A program made the translations under genes and the position numbers. A DNA stretch of 44,353 nucleotides from Chloroflexota bacterium (lineage in GTDB: Bacteria; Chloroflexota; Anaerolineae; Anaerolineales; Villigracilaceae): the NCBI GenBank assembly GCA_016234495.1, contig JACRBI010000035.1, positions 1 to 44,353 on the forward strand, read 5' to 3'. The notes beneath the pieces are model-generated. The model worked only from the letters and a program-made list of their open reading frames with translations. It was not told where the DNA came from and did not search any database. Of the stretch, positions 14,411 through 22,517 are shown piece by piece. Numbering within the stretch: position 1 is the stretch's first letter; each line of letters begins with the position of its first letter.

Positions 14411-16863
14411 AAAAATATCCATTCATCTTACTGGTATTCCTTTTCCTAACTTCCTGCGCCCGTGCAAATTCGTCGATTTCAATTTCGACTCCCGCCCCGT
14501 CTTCTCCGACCGACGGCCAATGGCAGGGGACAGGCTCAACATCTGACGGCAGGGAATTCAAAGTTTTTCTCACGATCCAAAACTCCGCTCTGGCGGGGTT
14601 GATCTATAACTTCAACGGCGCAAATGGAAACCCCTGCACCTCCATCGGGTACGGACAAATTCCTGCTGTGAGCCAGCCAAAAATAATAGACAATGAACTT
14701 GAGTCCGTGCTCGGTGAAGATTTAACGATTTCAGCCTCCTTCAAATCAGATTCGGAATCTACAGGTCGCCTCATCATTTACTGGCGCGGACATCAAGCCA
14801 ACTGCAATGGCGATTACGAAGTGACCTGGTCAGCCACAAAGCAAGTTCCACAGACTGCCGCTCAATCGACAAATAAGCCAAACCCAAATGCGCCGAATCC
14901 GTTTGAGACTCTTATTCAAATCCTGATCTTCGGATTATCAAATGGCGCGGTTCTCGCTCTCAACGCCATCGGTGTGACGTTGATCTACAGCACTGTCCGC
15001 ACTTTGAATCTGGCGCATGGCGATGTTTTTGCCTTGTGTACTGCGCTGGTCACCTCCATCATCAACATCATTGGCATCAAGCAAAATTGGCCGCCCATGC
15101 AAATCGCTGGCGGACTGGTCTTCGTGCTGTTGGCCGCGATGCTGCTTGGCGCGTTACTGAGCGTTGGCGTAGAGCGCCTTGCCTTCGCTCCCTTCCGCGG
15201 ACATTCGCGCCTTGCGCCGTTGATTGCCACACTTGGGCTTTCGTTCATCCTTTTTCAAGGCGCGCTGATCTGGCGTACCTTTCAAGGCTCGTGGATTGTC
15301 GGTGAGCATCGCAGTGTCCCCGGCCTGCCCGAAGTCCCCACTGATGGAATTCCATCCCTGTTGCCTGAGATAAATCTCGTGAAAGCTTTGGACCTGCCTT
15401 TCAATATCATCATCCGCTTTAGCGATGTCTTCGTTATTTTGATGGCGTTTGCCTTGGTGGCAATCGCGACCTGGTTCATGTTAAAAACCCGCACAGGCAG
15501 AGCCATCCGCGCATTGTCACAGAGTCACCAAATGGCAGAGATGATCGGCATCAACGTTAATCAAACGATTCGGCGCGCCTTTGCCTTCGGCGGAGCGTTC
15601 GCCGGCGCGGCAGGCTTTATCTTCGCCTTGTATTACTCGCGTCCGTTTGGCAGTCACGGCGCGCAAAGCGGTCTCTTCGCATTCATGGCCGCACTGCTTG
15701 GCGGCATCGGCAACCCGCTTGGCGCATTGGTCAGCGGATTGTTGATTGGCGTGGTCTCTTCGTTGTGCGATTATTATTTCGCGGCGCAATGGACTCCCGC
15801 CTTGTTGCTGGCTCTGCTGGTGATTCTCTTTGCCTGGAAGCCAACTGGCTTCGGCGGGGAAGGGGAGGCGGAATCAGCTACGGTCCGCGATTCTATTATT
15901 TTGACGGCGCCCTCTCAACGGTCAGGTGTGAAGCGTTGGTTTATCCTCCTGCTCATCGCGCTTGCAATCGCTCCTCTCGTTTTGCAAAGCGGCCAAACCA
16001 TCCTGCGTCTTGCATCAATTTTTATTTTGCTCACGCTCGGATTGAATCTTGCGCTCGGCATTACGGGTCTGCTTGATCTTGGTTTTGCCGCGAGCTTTGG
16101 TCTTGCGGCTTATATCACTGCGTTATTCTCTTCCAAATTTGACATCGTTTTGGTTCTGGTCATTGGCGCGAGCGCGGGAGCTTTCCTTGGTTTGCTGAAA
16201 GGATTTTTATCGCAGCGATTGCGTAGCGACTTTTTTGCCGTTGCGACTCTTGCGCTTGGATTGCTCGTTCGACAGGTGATCGTCAATTTGGATTTTACCG
16301 GCGGCATGGGCGGGATCGGTGGAATCAGCGCGCCTCATTTTCTTAACCTCAGCCTGCTCAGCCAGACCCAGAAATATTACCTCGTCCTCGGCATTGTGAC
16401 TCTCGCCGCGTGGATGAGTCACCGCCTGATCACATCCCGCACCGGCCGCGCATGGATCGCCCTGAGCGAAGATGAACTCGCCGCGTTATCCGTTGGCGTC
16501 GACGTGGGTCGCGCGCGCACGATCTCTTTGATGTTGAGTTCCGCACTGGCGGGAATTGCCGGTGCGCTATATGCAAGCACACTGTCCTTTGTTGAACCAG
16601 ACTTAATGGCTTTTCACGTTTCAAGCATGATTCTGACGATGGTCATTCTCGGCGGCGCAGGCAATGTGACTGGCGCGTTTGTCGGCGCGCTGGCGATCAT
16701 CTTATACGACAAATCCATCATCCCCCAGCTTGCAGATTGGCTGGCATTGATCTGGCCGAAGAACGTCTTTATCGGCTCGGTGCCGGACATCCGCGGCGCG
16801 TCCTTTTTTAATTTCGGCATCGTGTTATATCTGACCGTGCTATTGCGCGCGCGAAGAAGATAA
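14407..16863 (+). CDS. Lipoprotein domain fused to LivH- and LivM-like permeases
   Basis: An 818-residue three-part protein. Residues 1-17 form a lipoprotein signal ending LTSC (Cys17). Residues about 35-145 are a beta-rich extracytoplasmic domain (DGQWQGTGSTSDGREF, Cys residues in NPCTSIGY and ANCNGDYE) that I do not recognise, followed by a Pro/Asn linker. Residues about 163-480 match LivH of branched-chain amino-acid ABC transporters (GVTLIYSTVRTLNLAHGD; the EAA-like loop GINVNQTIRRAFAFGGAFAG). Residues about 505-818 match LivM (LALGITGLLDLGFAASFG; ALSVGVDVGRARTISLMLSSALAGIAGALY). LivH and LivM are normally separate. No LivF, LivG or binding protein is nearby, so the ATPases must come from elsewhere. 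The start overlaps the hydrolase stop by ATGA, suggesting a shared role at the membrane. Confidence 0.88.
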   Translation: MKKYPFILLVFLFLTSCARANSSISISTPAPSSPTDGQWQGTGSTSDGREFKVFLTIQNSALAGLIYNFNGANGNPCTSIGYGQIPAVSQPKIIDNELESVLGEDLTISASFKSDSESTGRLIIYWRGHQANCNGDYEVTWSATKQVPQTAAQSTNKPNPNAPNPFETLIQILIFGLSNGAVLALNAIGVTLIYSTVRTLNLAHGDVFALCTALVTSIINIIGIKQNWPPMQIAGGLVFVLLAAMLLGALLSVGVERLAFAPFRGHSRLAPLIATLGLSFILFQGALIWRTFQGSWIVGEHRSVPGLPEVPTDGIPSLLPEINLVKALDLPFNIIIRFSDVFVILMAFALVAIATWFMLKTRTGRAIRALSQSHQMAEMIGINVNQTIRRAFAFGGAFAGAAGFIFALYYSRPFGSHGAQSGLFAFMAALLGGIGNPLGALVSGLLIGVVSSLCDYYFAAQWTPALLLALLVILFAWKPTGFGGEGEAESATVRDSIILTAPSQRSGVKRWFILLLIALAIAPLVLQSGQTILRLASIFILLTLGLNLALGITGLLDLGFAASFGLAAYITALFSSKFDIVLVLVIGASAGAFLGLLKGFLSQRLRSDFFAVATLALGLLVRQVIVNLDFTGGMGGIGGISAPHFLNLSLLSQTQKYYLVLGIVTLAAWMSHRLITSRTGRAWIALSEDELAALSVGVDVGRARTISLMLSSALAGIAGALYASTLSFVEPDLMAFHVSSMILTMVILGGAGNVTGAFVGALAIILYDKSIIPQLADWLALIWPKNVFIGSVPDIRGASFFNFGIVLYLTVLLRARRR

Positions 16864-16888
16864 ACCAACTTCAAGGGAAATTTCATCC

Positions 16889-16917
16889 TTGACTTTCCTG
16901 CAGGGCTGCTATAAAAT
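16889..16917 (+). promoter_or_regulatory. Sigma70-type promoter of a leader-peptide RNA
   Basis: TTGACT (16889-16894), a 17-bp spacer, then TAAAAT (16912-16917) form a strong housekeeping promoter. The predicted start is near 16924, about 33 nt before the small ORF. Confidence 0.75.
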
Positions 16918-16956
16918 CTGGTCACTATATCTCACTACGAAAGGAGGCACGAACAA

Positions 16957-17019
16957 ATGATAATCAATACATCGACCACCCAATATGTTTTAAGCGCGCC
17001 TCCCGCAGGTGATATGTAG
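16957..17019 (+). CDS. 20-residue leader peptide
   Basis: A 20-codon ORF starts 9 nt after the near-perfect ribosome site AAGGAGG (16941-16947), downstream of a good promoter and upstream of two terminators, so it is very likely translated. The peptide has TSTTQYVLSAPPAGDM at its end. The 25-residue leader peptide of the ABC exporter (40245-40322, minus) shares TT, V, L and SAP in the same order, and in both the Ser-Ala-Pro codons (AGY GCG CCT) form the switching RNA segment. The peptide itself is probably not the functional product; its translation is likely the sensor. Confidence 0.65.
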   Translation: MIINTSTTQYVLSAPPAGDM

Positions 17020-17050
17020 TAACGACTTTTGTCGGTATTTCTACCAGTCA

Positions 17051-17081
17051 ACCGCAGGCGCGATGCCTGCGGTATTTTTTT
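17051..17081 (+). terminator. Terminator 1 of the leader RNA
   Basis: A perfect 9-bp stem, ACCGCAGGC with GCCTGCGGT, with loop GCGAT and tail ATTTTTTT. Its left arm can alternatively pair with the leader ORF. Confidence 0.9.
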
Positions 17082-17087
17082 GCCTGG

Positions 17088-17121
17088 CCGCAGGGCGCAA
17101 TTTCCCTGTGGTTTTGTTTTT
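17088..17121 (+). terminator. Terminator 2 of the leader RNA
   Basis: CCGCAGGG pairs with CCCTGTGG (one wobble) and is followed by TTTTGTTTTT. It looks like a diverged duplicate of terminator 1. Its left arm is also complementary to the right arm of terminator 1. Confidence 0.75.
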
Positions 17122-17155
17122 AATACGGCCACGTGATTAACAAGTGAGCAACATA

Positions 17156-17515
17156 ATGAAAGCATACAATAACAAGCTCGTTGTCCGCCGTTATTTTGAA
17201 GATGTTTTGCTGAATGGCAGGCTCGAATTGATCGAAGAATTATTTGACCCGAAGATATGCGGTCTCGTCAGACGCTACGCCTTTTTTGCGCCAGAGTCAT
17301 TTAGTATCAGCGACATGGTTGCGGAAGACGATACGGTGATGGTGCGCTGGCACACACCTCCGTTTCTAGGCGCGCAGTTCGATCAAAATGGATTTGCCGT
17401 TTGCTATCTTGAAGACGGCATGATTGTCGGGCTGGAGTTGATGGACGTTAACGGCATCATGCGCCAGATTGGCGCGGAAGTATTTTCTCCTGAATTTGAA
17501 ATACAAAGGTGCTAA
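17156..17515 (+). CDS. SnoaL-like / NTF2-fold protein
   Basis: This 119-residue protein has the SnoaL-like pattern: NKLVVRRYFEDVLLNGRLELIEELFDPKI at the start, then VAEDDTVMVRWHTP and a final VGLELMDVNGIMRQIG. Such cone-shaped NTF2-fold proteins include polyketide cyclases, isomerases and many small-molecule-binding proteins; the substrate here is unknown. ATG 17156 has no clear ribosome site; GTG 17144 in the same frame is an alternative start. The next gene begins at the base after its stop, so the two form an operon with the RIO kinase, downstream of the attenuator leader. Confidence 0.75.
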   Translation: MKAYNNKLVVRRYFEDVLLNGRLELIEELFDPKICGLVRRYAFFAPESFSISDMVAEDDTVMVRWHTPPFLGAQFDQNGFAVCYLEDGMIVGLELMDVNGIMRQIGAEVFSPEFEIQRC

Positions 17516-18529
17516 ATGAGCAAGAATAAACTTCTTGAACTATATGAAGAAATCGAAGACCTGGATGAGGATGCGACAGAGTCGGCGCCGAAGCGGTTGA
17601 CACAAAAGCGCGAGTCGAAGAAGCAGGTCATGGACGCAAAAGTATTTGTCCGCGCGCAGGAGGTTTCGCGCGAATTCAAATTCACCTACAAAGCCGCCCG
17701 CTTCGAGGAAGCCTGGCTGTTGGATTCTCTGGCTGAGATCGCCCAGCATCAGTGGATCTCGGACGTTCTGCGCAAAGTCAAAGGCGGGAAGGAAGCCTCG
17801 GTCTACCTGTGCAGGTCCGGGGTCGCAGTGGATGCGCCTCTCGTCGCCGCGAAGGTCTATCGCCCGCGGTCGCTCCGCAATCTGAAGAACGATCAGCAAT
17901 ATCGCGTCGGCCGCGTTGACCTTGGCGAGGACGGCAATGCCCTCGTAAAAAGCGCGGATGTTCACGCGATTGCCAAACGGAGCAGCTACGGTGAAGGCCT
18001 CCGCCACCAGTCGTGGATCGCGTACGAATTCAGGACTCTTGAAATTTTACACGAGGCAGGTGTGGATGTCCCCAAGCCGTACGCGATGGAGAAGAACGCA
18101 ATCCTGATGGGATACGTCGGCAGCCTTGAACGCTCTGCGCCAGCTTTGAGTTCTGTCTCCCTTGAGCTGGATGAAGCTAAACATCTCTATGACCGCACGG
18201 TTCACAACATTGACCTGATGCTCACACACGATCGCATTCATGGCGACCTCTCGGCTTATAACATATTGTATTGGGACGGCGATATCACCCTGATCGATTT
18301 TCCGCAGGTGGTATTGCCCGAGTCGAACCCCGCTTCGTGGAATATCTTCCTGCGCGACGTGACCCGCGTCTGTCAGTACTTCTCCTTGCAGGGAGTGGAA
18401 TGCGATGGCCGAAAGCTTGCAACTGAGCTATGGACTTCTCACGGGCACAAGACAGTCAAGGAGATAGACCCGCGTTACCTCGATGCTGAGAAGCCAGAAG
18501 ACCGTAAAGTTTGGGAAAAACAAAAATAA
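17516..18529 (+). CDS. RIO1-family atypical protein kinase
   Basis: A 337-residue RIO kinase. The N-terminal 80 residues are charged and flexible. The kinase domain has the nucleotide-binding stretch VKGGKEASVYLC (about 87-98), the ATP-anchoring Lys in AAKVYRP (about 110), the catalytic HGDLSAYN (242-249, Asp244 and Asn249) and the metal-binding IDFPQ (about 259-263). Archaeal and eukaryotic RIO1 works in small-subunit ribosome maturation; bacterial RIO kinases are less understood. If the upstream leader senses ribosome stalling, a ribosome-linked kinase would fit, but this is inference. It starts directly after the SnoaL-like stop with AAAGGTG upstream. A strong terminator follows. Confidence 0.93.
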   Translation: MSKNKLLELYEEIEDLDEDATESAPKRLTQKRESKKQVMDAKVFVRAQEVSREFKFTYKAARFEEAWLLDSLAEIAQHQWISDVLRKVKGGKEASVYLCRSGVAVDAPLVAAKVYRPRSLRNLKNDQQYRVGRVDLGEDGNALVKSADVHAIAKRSSYGEGLRHQSWIAYEFRTLEILHEAGVDVPKPYAMEKNAILMGYVGSLERSAPALSSVSLELDEAKHLYDRTVHNIDLMLTHDRIHGDLSAYNILYWDGDITLIDFPQVVLPESNPASWNIFLRDVTRVCQYFSLQGVECDGRKLATELWTSHGHKTVKEIDPRYLDAEKPEDRKVWEKQK

Positions 18530-18539
18530 AATGGAACGA

Positions 18540-18575
18540 AGTGGCTGTCATTTTTAAAATGACAGTCACTTTTTT
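18540..18575 (+). terminator. Intrinsic terminator after the RIO kinase gene
   Basis: A 14-bp stem, AGTGGCTGTCATTT with AAATGACAGTCACT (one wobble), has a 3-nt loop and a T tract. Confidence 0.88.
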
Positions 18576-18603
18576 ACTGTAAAATCAGGCAGGAGAATCC
18601 ACC

Positions 18604-20019
18604 ATGAACAACGTCCGTCCGCGCCTGACTTTAATGACTGATGAGCAAATCCACGAAGCCCACCGCAATACCTTGCGCGTGTTGAGTGAAACCGGCGTGC
18701 GGGTTGACTCGCCTGAAATCCTCCAAATACTTGAACGCAAACTCGGATTGAAATCACAAGATCGCATTATCAAGTTTCCGCCTGAAGTTGTGGAGGAGGC
18801 GATCAAGTCTGCACCGAAGACAATTGACCTCTACGACCGGCGCGGCGAACATATATTGAAACTTGGTGAAAACCGATTAAGTTTTGGCGTGGGCGTGACA
18901 GCATTGTTTTATCAAAATCCCATTGACGAAAAATTGGATTTGTTCAAGCGCCGAAACTTTCAAGACCTTGTGCGGCTCGGCTCGTCCCTGCCGCATTATG
19001 ACGTCATCTCCACTGTCGGCATCGTCCGCGACGTACCCGAAGACCAAAGCGACCTCGTCGGCTCGCTCGAACATATTGCCAACACGACCAAGCCCCTCGT
19101 TCTGCTTGTCTCAGACGAACACAAATTCCCTGCCGTTATGGAGATGTACGAAAAACTTCACGGCGACCTCGGCGCAAAGCCCTTTGTCATTCCCTACTTC
19201 AACCCGGTCAGCCCGCTTTGTATGAATGCCGGCACCGTGGACAAAATGAAGATTTCCATCGAGCGCGGCCTGCCGGTCATTTTTTCAAATTACAGCATGG
19301 CCGGCGCTTCCACTCCGCTCACGCCTGCAGGCACGCTCACACTGCTCATGGCCGAACTGCTCGCGGGTCTCGTCATCAGCCAGACCATCAAAAAAGGCGC
19401 GCCGATCCTGCTCGGTATGCTGCCGGTCTATTTCGACATGCGCACCATGCTCAACTTCTACGACCCGCAATCCGTGCTCATCAGCGTCGCCTGTTCCGAG
19501 ATGATGAAACATTATGGCATCCCGCATTGCTCGACTTCAGGAAGTGGAACAGGCTGGGGCATGGATTTGATCGCCGCCGACACGTATTGGATGAACACCC
19601 TCGCGCTTCTTCTCTCAAGCGGACATCTGGCCCCGTTCATTGGAGATTCTCTCGGCTCGAAGTCGATCTCGCCAACCACCATCGTCCACGTCCACGAGAT
19701 CATCGACCAGGCTTTGAGATTCTCGAACGGCTTCCAGCTTGACGATGTCAACTCCGCGATAGATGAAATCCACAAAGTTGGCCCGGGTAAAAGTTTTTTG
19801 AGTCAGCCATCCACGTTGAAGAATTACAAAACGGGATACTATGTCAGCAGGGTCTATCCGCGCTACAGCATGGAAAAATGGCAGGATGCCGGCGAGCCAC
19901 CAGCCCGTCAGGTCTTGCGCGAGAAGACACAGGATCTGCTTGCCAGTTTGCCCATCCCGGAGGATCATGATGACTTGATCGGCAGGGGAGAGGAGTTTAT
20001 CAGGCGGCAGGTCAACTAG
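18604..20019 (+). CDS. Trimethylamine methyltransferase family (MttB-like, non-pyrrolysine)
   Basis: This 471-residue TIM-barrel protein belongs to the MttB family, whose members move a methyl group from a quaternary or tertiary amine (trimethylamine, glycine betaine, carnitine and others) to the Co(I) of a corrinoid protein. Family features include HRNTLRVLSETGVRVDSPE at the N-terminus, LSFGVGVTALFYQNP, SNYSMAGASTPLTPAGTL (about 225-243) and GTGWGMDLIAADTYWMN. There is no in-frame amber codon, so it is a non-Pyl MttB paralogue and the substrate cannot be read off. The methyl group would finally enter tetrahydrofolate, which fits the MetF fusion at 3.2 kb. AGGAGA 8 nt upstream supports the start. 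No corrinoid protein or reactivase gene is visible nearby. Confidence 0.9.
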   Translation: MNNVRPRLTLMTDEQIHEAHRNTLRVLSETGVRVDSPEILQILERKLGLKSQDRIIKFPPEVVEEAIKSAPKTIDLYDRRGEHILKLGENRLSFGVGVTALFYQNPIDEKLDLFKRRNFQDLVRLGSSLPHYDVISTVGIVRDVPEDQSDLVGSLEHIANTTKPLVLLVSDEHKFPAVMEMYEKLHGDLGAKPFVIPYFNPVSPLCMNAGTVDKMKISIERGLPVIFSNYSMAGASTPLTPAGTLTLLMAELLAGLVISQTIKKGAPILLGMLPVYFDMRTMLNFYDPQSVLISVACSEMMKHYGIPHCSTSGSGTGWGMDLIAADTYWMNTLALLLSSGHLAPFIGDSLGSKSISPTTIVHVHEIIDQALRFSNGFQLDDVNSAIDEIHKVGPGKSFLSQPSTLKNYKTGYYVSRVYPRYSMEKWQDAGEPPARQVLREKTQDLLASLPIPEDHDDLIGRGEEFIRRQVN

Positions 20020-20100
20020 CGGGTATTACAATCTTTCAGTAATTTTTTACTCCGCGTTTGCTGATAGAATTTGTGCTACCGAAGAAAAGAGGATATGCAA

Positions 20101-20808
20101 ATGAGCCGACAGCGATTCCCCCGGATAATTATTTGGTTGATGGCAGCCTTGATTTTATCCGCCTGCACCTTTCCGCTGTTAACCAAGCCCACACAAGCCC
20201 CACAGTCTTTGGCTCCCGAATCATTGGGTACCTCCATTGTGCAAACTGCTGTCGCAGCAAAAACGCAGACTGCCATTAACATGCCGCCTTCGCTTACTCC
20301 AAGCCCAACACGCTTTCCGACCGGAACGCTCATCGCAGTATCTTCCCCATCAACATTTGTCTTCGCCCTGCCAACATTTACTCCGCTCCCCACGTGGACT
20401 CCAACCCCGGGTGCGGTGATTCAAATTCCCGGCGGCGGGGGCAATGCAACAGACGACGTCGATAGCGTCTTCACCGGCAAGGAATGGACATGCGCCATCA
20501 GAGAAAAAAAACCCCCGATGGGCGCGGTCATCCAGGCAGGCACAAGCTTTTATGTGTCAGTAACTTTGTTTAATACTGGAACAAAAAGCTGGCCGCGCGA
20601 TAGTGTTGATTTTCGCTATAAGAGCGGTTTCCAAAGTGGAGGCAAACTGATTCAGGATTTCCCGAGGTCAGTTGCCGTTGGCGACCAGATCACGCTAAGT
20701 ATATATTTGACTGCCCCCGAAAAGCGGGATACATACAGCACCATTTGGACCTTGAAAGTCGGACGGACAACCTTCTGCGGGGTGAAATATACTTTTGAAG
20801 TTAAGTAA
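20101..20808 (+). CDS. Lipoprotein with C-terminal NBR1-type Ig-like domain
   Basis: A 235-residue lipoprotein. The signal peptide ends with the lipobox LSAC, followed by a long Thr/Pro/Ser-rich linker (about residues 30-125). The last 105 residues show the pattern of the Ig-like domain named after NBR1: ..AGTSFYVSVTLFNTGTKSWP, then YKSG, VAVGDQITLSIYLTAP, and DTYSTIWTLKVGRTTFCGVKYTFEV. The architecture is common in Chloroflexota surface proteins and probably serves adhesion or ligand binding outside the cell. ATG 20101 is preferred because AGAGG lies 8 nt upstream; ATG 20095 is too close to it. The converging gene overlaps its 3' end by 8 bp, with no terminator between. Confidence 0.85.
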   Translation: MSRQRFPRIIIWLMAALILSACTFPLLTKPTQAPQSLAPESLGTSIVQTAVAAKTQTAINMPPSLTPSPTRFPTGTLIAVSSPSTFVFALPTFTPLPTWTPTPGAVIQIPGGGGNATDDVDSVFTGKEWTCAIREKKPPMGAVIQAGTSFYVSVTLFNTGTKSWPRDSVDFRYKSGFQSGGKLIQDFPRSVAVGDQITLSIYLTAPEKRDTYSTIWTLKVGRTTFCGVKYTFEVK

Positions 20809-22000
20809 ACTTTCCCCATAATCCATAGCCTTCATTGCGCCTTTTCTCACGCCGCTCATGCTGTTCGTGGATTTGTTCCACGTGTTCAATTTTCTCTGCG
20901 ATAGCCGCCTCAAGCCAGAGGCGGCCTTTTTCTGCGGTGGCATGACTCCCCGCACCGTACGCACCGGTCTTTGTGTCATCATCCCAGGGCGGGTTGGCAA
21001 CGAGCGAGCCGCCTTCGATCCAGTCCATGTAGTAGTCAGGCGTGGCGACAAAATCCGTTTCGTCAACGACCCGCTCCATCTGGCAAAGGTCAGGCCGCAG
21101 GTGAAGCATGTAAGATGTCTCCAATTCGCCTGCATGACCCATGCCTCCAATTGACGAGGTGCGATATTTCTCCAAGGCAGCGGCGCCGATCGAACCTGAT
21201 GTGTGCAGGAACGCCGTCGCACAGAAAATCCGCCGATGGCGCTCGCCAGCATATTTCACAATGTTCACCAAAAACGACGAGTTGCCGCCGTGTCCGCTCA
21301 TAAAGTAGAAGCGATCAAACCCGCGCGCTGCGAGCACGTCAATTACTGCAACCCAGAAATCTTCGAAAGCCCTTCCGCCCGCGTTCATGGTTGCGGCAAA
21401 AGAAGATCGATGCGTGCTAACACCATAAGGCATGACTGGCAAAGCGTAACTGCGTGTAGGCACTTGAAACACTACGCCTTTTGCTATCGAGTCAATTATG
21501 TTGGTATCAACTGAAAGAGGGAGGTGGTAGCCGTGCTGCTCGGTGTGGCCGATCGGAATCAAAATCACTTTTCCACGCTCACTGTCTGGGGGAAGAAAAG
21601 CTGTCGGCGCAAAAGTGGAAGGATGTGGCTGTGTAAGGATAAAAGCTGAAAGCTGAAGGCTGAAAAGGGATTGAGGGTCTAAACCTTGCGGTGTCAGACA
21701 ATAAACTTGTGTGAAGCCGTCATCTCGTAAGCTATTGAGCAAGTTTGCAATGTGTTGGAAGAAGATTGGTTCAGGTAAGGCAAGCCCACTGCCGCGCCAA
21801 CCGAACGGGAAAGCTGGCAGGAGTCCGACACGGGGCGGATTGCTCAATTGGTCAGCAAGCAGATTCAGGTTGTAGCCTGAGCCGAGCGGAAGGATAAGCG
21901 GTGTATCACGTGGAAGATCCGCAACAACGTCCCAGGTCAAATCGTCATAGTTGAAGAATCCTGTACTTCGCGTAGGCAATTCAGCATTAATGTTATTCAT
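20801..22000 (-). CDS. Creatininase-family amidohydrolase with an N-terminal degenerate creatininase-like domain
   Basis: The C-terminal part of this 399-residue protein (about 140-380) is a full creatininase-family domain: VILIPIGHTEQHGYHLPLSVDT holds the first metal ligands (Glu, His, Asp), YGVSTHRSSFAATMNAGGRAFEDF and MSGHGGNSS the next, and HAGELETSYML the last Glu. Such Zn/Mn amidohydrolases open cyclic amides such as creatinine or formamidopyrimidines. The N-terminal part (about 15-130) repeats the same order (DLTWDVVADLPRDTPLILPLGSG, then LLPAFPFGW, FFQHIANLLNSLRDDGFTQVYCL) but lacks the metal ligands, so it looks like a dead second copy. AGGA 9 nt upstream supports the start. It lies 10 bp after the GNAT gene in a three-gene minus-strand operon. 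Confidence 0.87.
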   Translation of the reverse strand: MNNINAELPTRSTGFFNYDDLTWDVVADLPRDTPLILPLGSGYNLNLLADQLSNPPRVGLLPAFPFGWRGSGLALPEPIFFQHIANLLNSLRDDGFTQVYCLTPQGLDPQSLFSLQLSAFILTQPHPSTFAPTAFLPPDSERGKVILIPIGHTEQHGYHLPLSVDTNIIDSIAKGVVFQVPTRSYALPVMPYGVSTHRSSFAATMNAGGRAFEDFWVAVIDVLAARGFDRFYFMSGHGGNSSFLVNIVKYAGERHRRIFCATAFLHTSGSIGAAALEKYRTSSIGGMGHAGELETSYMLHLRPDLCQMERVVDETDFVATPDYYMDWIEGGSLVANPPWDDDTKTGAYGAGSHATAEKGRLWLEAAIAEKIEHVEQIHEQHERREKRRNEGYGLWGKFT

Positions 22001-22010
22001 ATTATTTATC

Positions 22011-22517
22011 CTAAACAGAAAACAAGGAAAATTCTGGGCAGTATTTAATCAGCCCTTTTTCAAGATTGCAATCCGTCAACTTGATAACCATGAACGGATT
22101 ATCCACCCCATATTCGTTTTGAATGCCAAAATCGCTGGCCTTGCTGAAACCAAAGCGCTGGTAATAATTTGGATCGCCAAGTAAAACCACATAATCGTAT
22201 TCCAGTTCTGCACACATGCTCAACCCTTCTCTCACCAATTGGGCACCGACTCCTTGTTTTTGATATTCAGGCTTTACCGCCAATGGCGCAAGACCAAGTC
22301 CTTTGATTATGGAGGATGGGGAAGTGGTGACTGGCGAAAACATCACGTGCCCAACAACTTCGCGGTTATATACGGCAACCAGGGACAAGATCACTTTATC
22401 GTTAATGCGAAGCATGGCTACAAGTTTGCTTTCAGCATCAGTTCTAAAACATGTGGTAAGAATTTTATGTACTGCATGATTATGTTCGGGCAGTTCTTTT
22501 TGAATGCTTATATTCAT
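22011..22517 (-). CDS. GNAT-family N-acetyltransferase
   Basis: This 168-residue protein resembles YhbS-type acetyltransferases. It has the acetyl-CoA-binding signature VKPEYQKQGVGAQLVREGL (motif A, Q..G.G) after the strand LGLAPLAV, followed by YVVLLGDPNYYQRFGFSKA, typical of the family's C-terminal half. The acceptor substrate is unknown. The start codon shares one base with the stop of the preceding peptidase gene (TAATG), showing translational coupling. A longer in-frame start at 22544 is less likely. It lies between a peptidase and an amidohydrolase gene, which suggests handling of amides or peptides, but this is only inferred. Confidence 0.88.
   Translation of the reverse strand: MNISIQKELPEHNHAVHKILTTCFRTDAESKLVAMLRINDKVILSLVAVYNREVVGHVMFSPVTTSPSSIIKGLGLAPLAVKPEYQKQGVGAQLVREGLSMCAELEYDYVVLLGDPNYYQRFGFSKASDFGIQNEYGVDNPFMVIKLTDCNLEKGLIKYCPEFSLFSV

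Larger units (their letters stand above)
16924..17121 (+). promoter_or_regulatory. Putative ribosome-mediated attenuator before the SnoaL/RIO genes
   Basis: The leader RNA offers exclusive pairings. Segment 1 is GGAGGC in the ribosome site (16943-16948). Segment 2 lies late in the leader ORF (CGCGCCTCC, 16995-17003). Segment 3 is AGGCGCG in the left arm and loop of terminator 1 (17056-17062). Segment 2 can pair with segment 1 (6 bp) or segment 3 (7 bp). If segment 3 is taken, the freed right arm CCTGCGG (17066-17072) can pair with CCGCAGG (17088-17094) and break terminator 2. A ribosome stalled early would thus favour readthrough. This is inferred from sequence only. Confidence 0.6.

Noticed and set aside
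14960-16900. Separate livH and livM genes
   Set aside because: The frame is continuous with no stop or frameshift and no internal ribosome site between the parts.
17144-17155. GTG 17144 as the start of the SnoaL-like protein
   Set aside because: Possible, but the four extra residues add nothing recognisable; ATG 17156 is kept, at moderate confidence.
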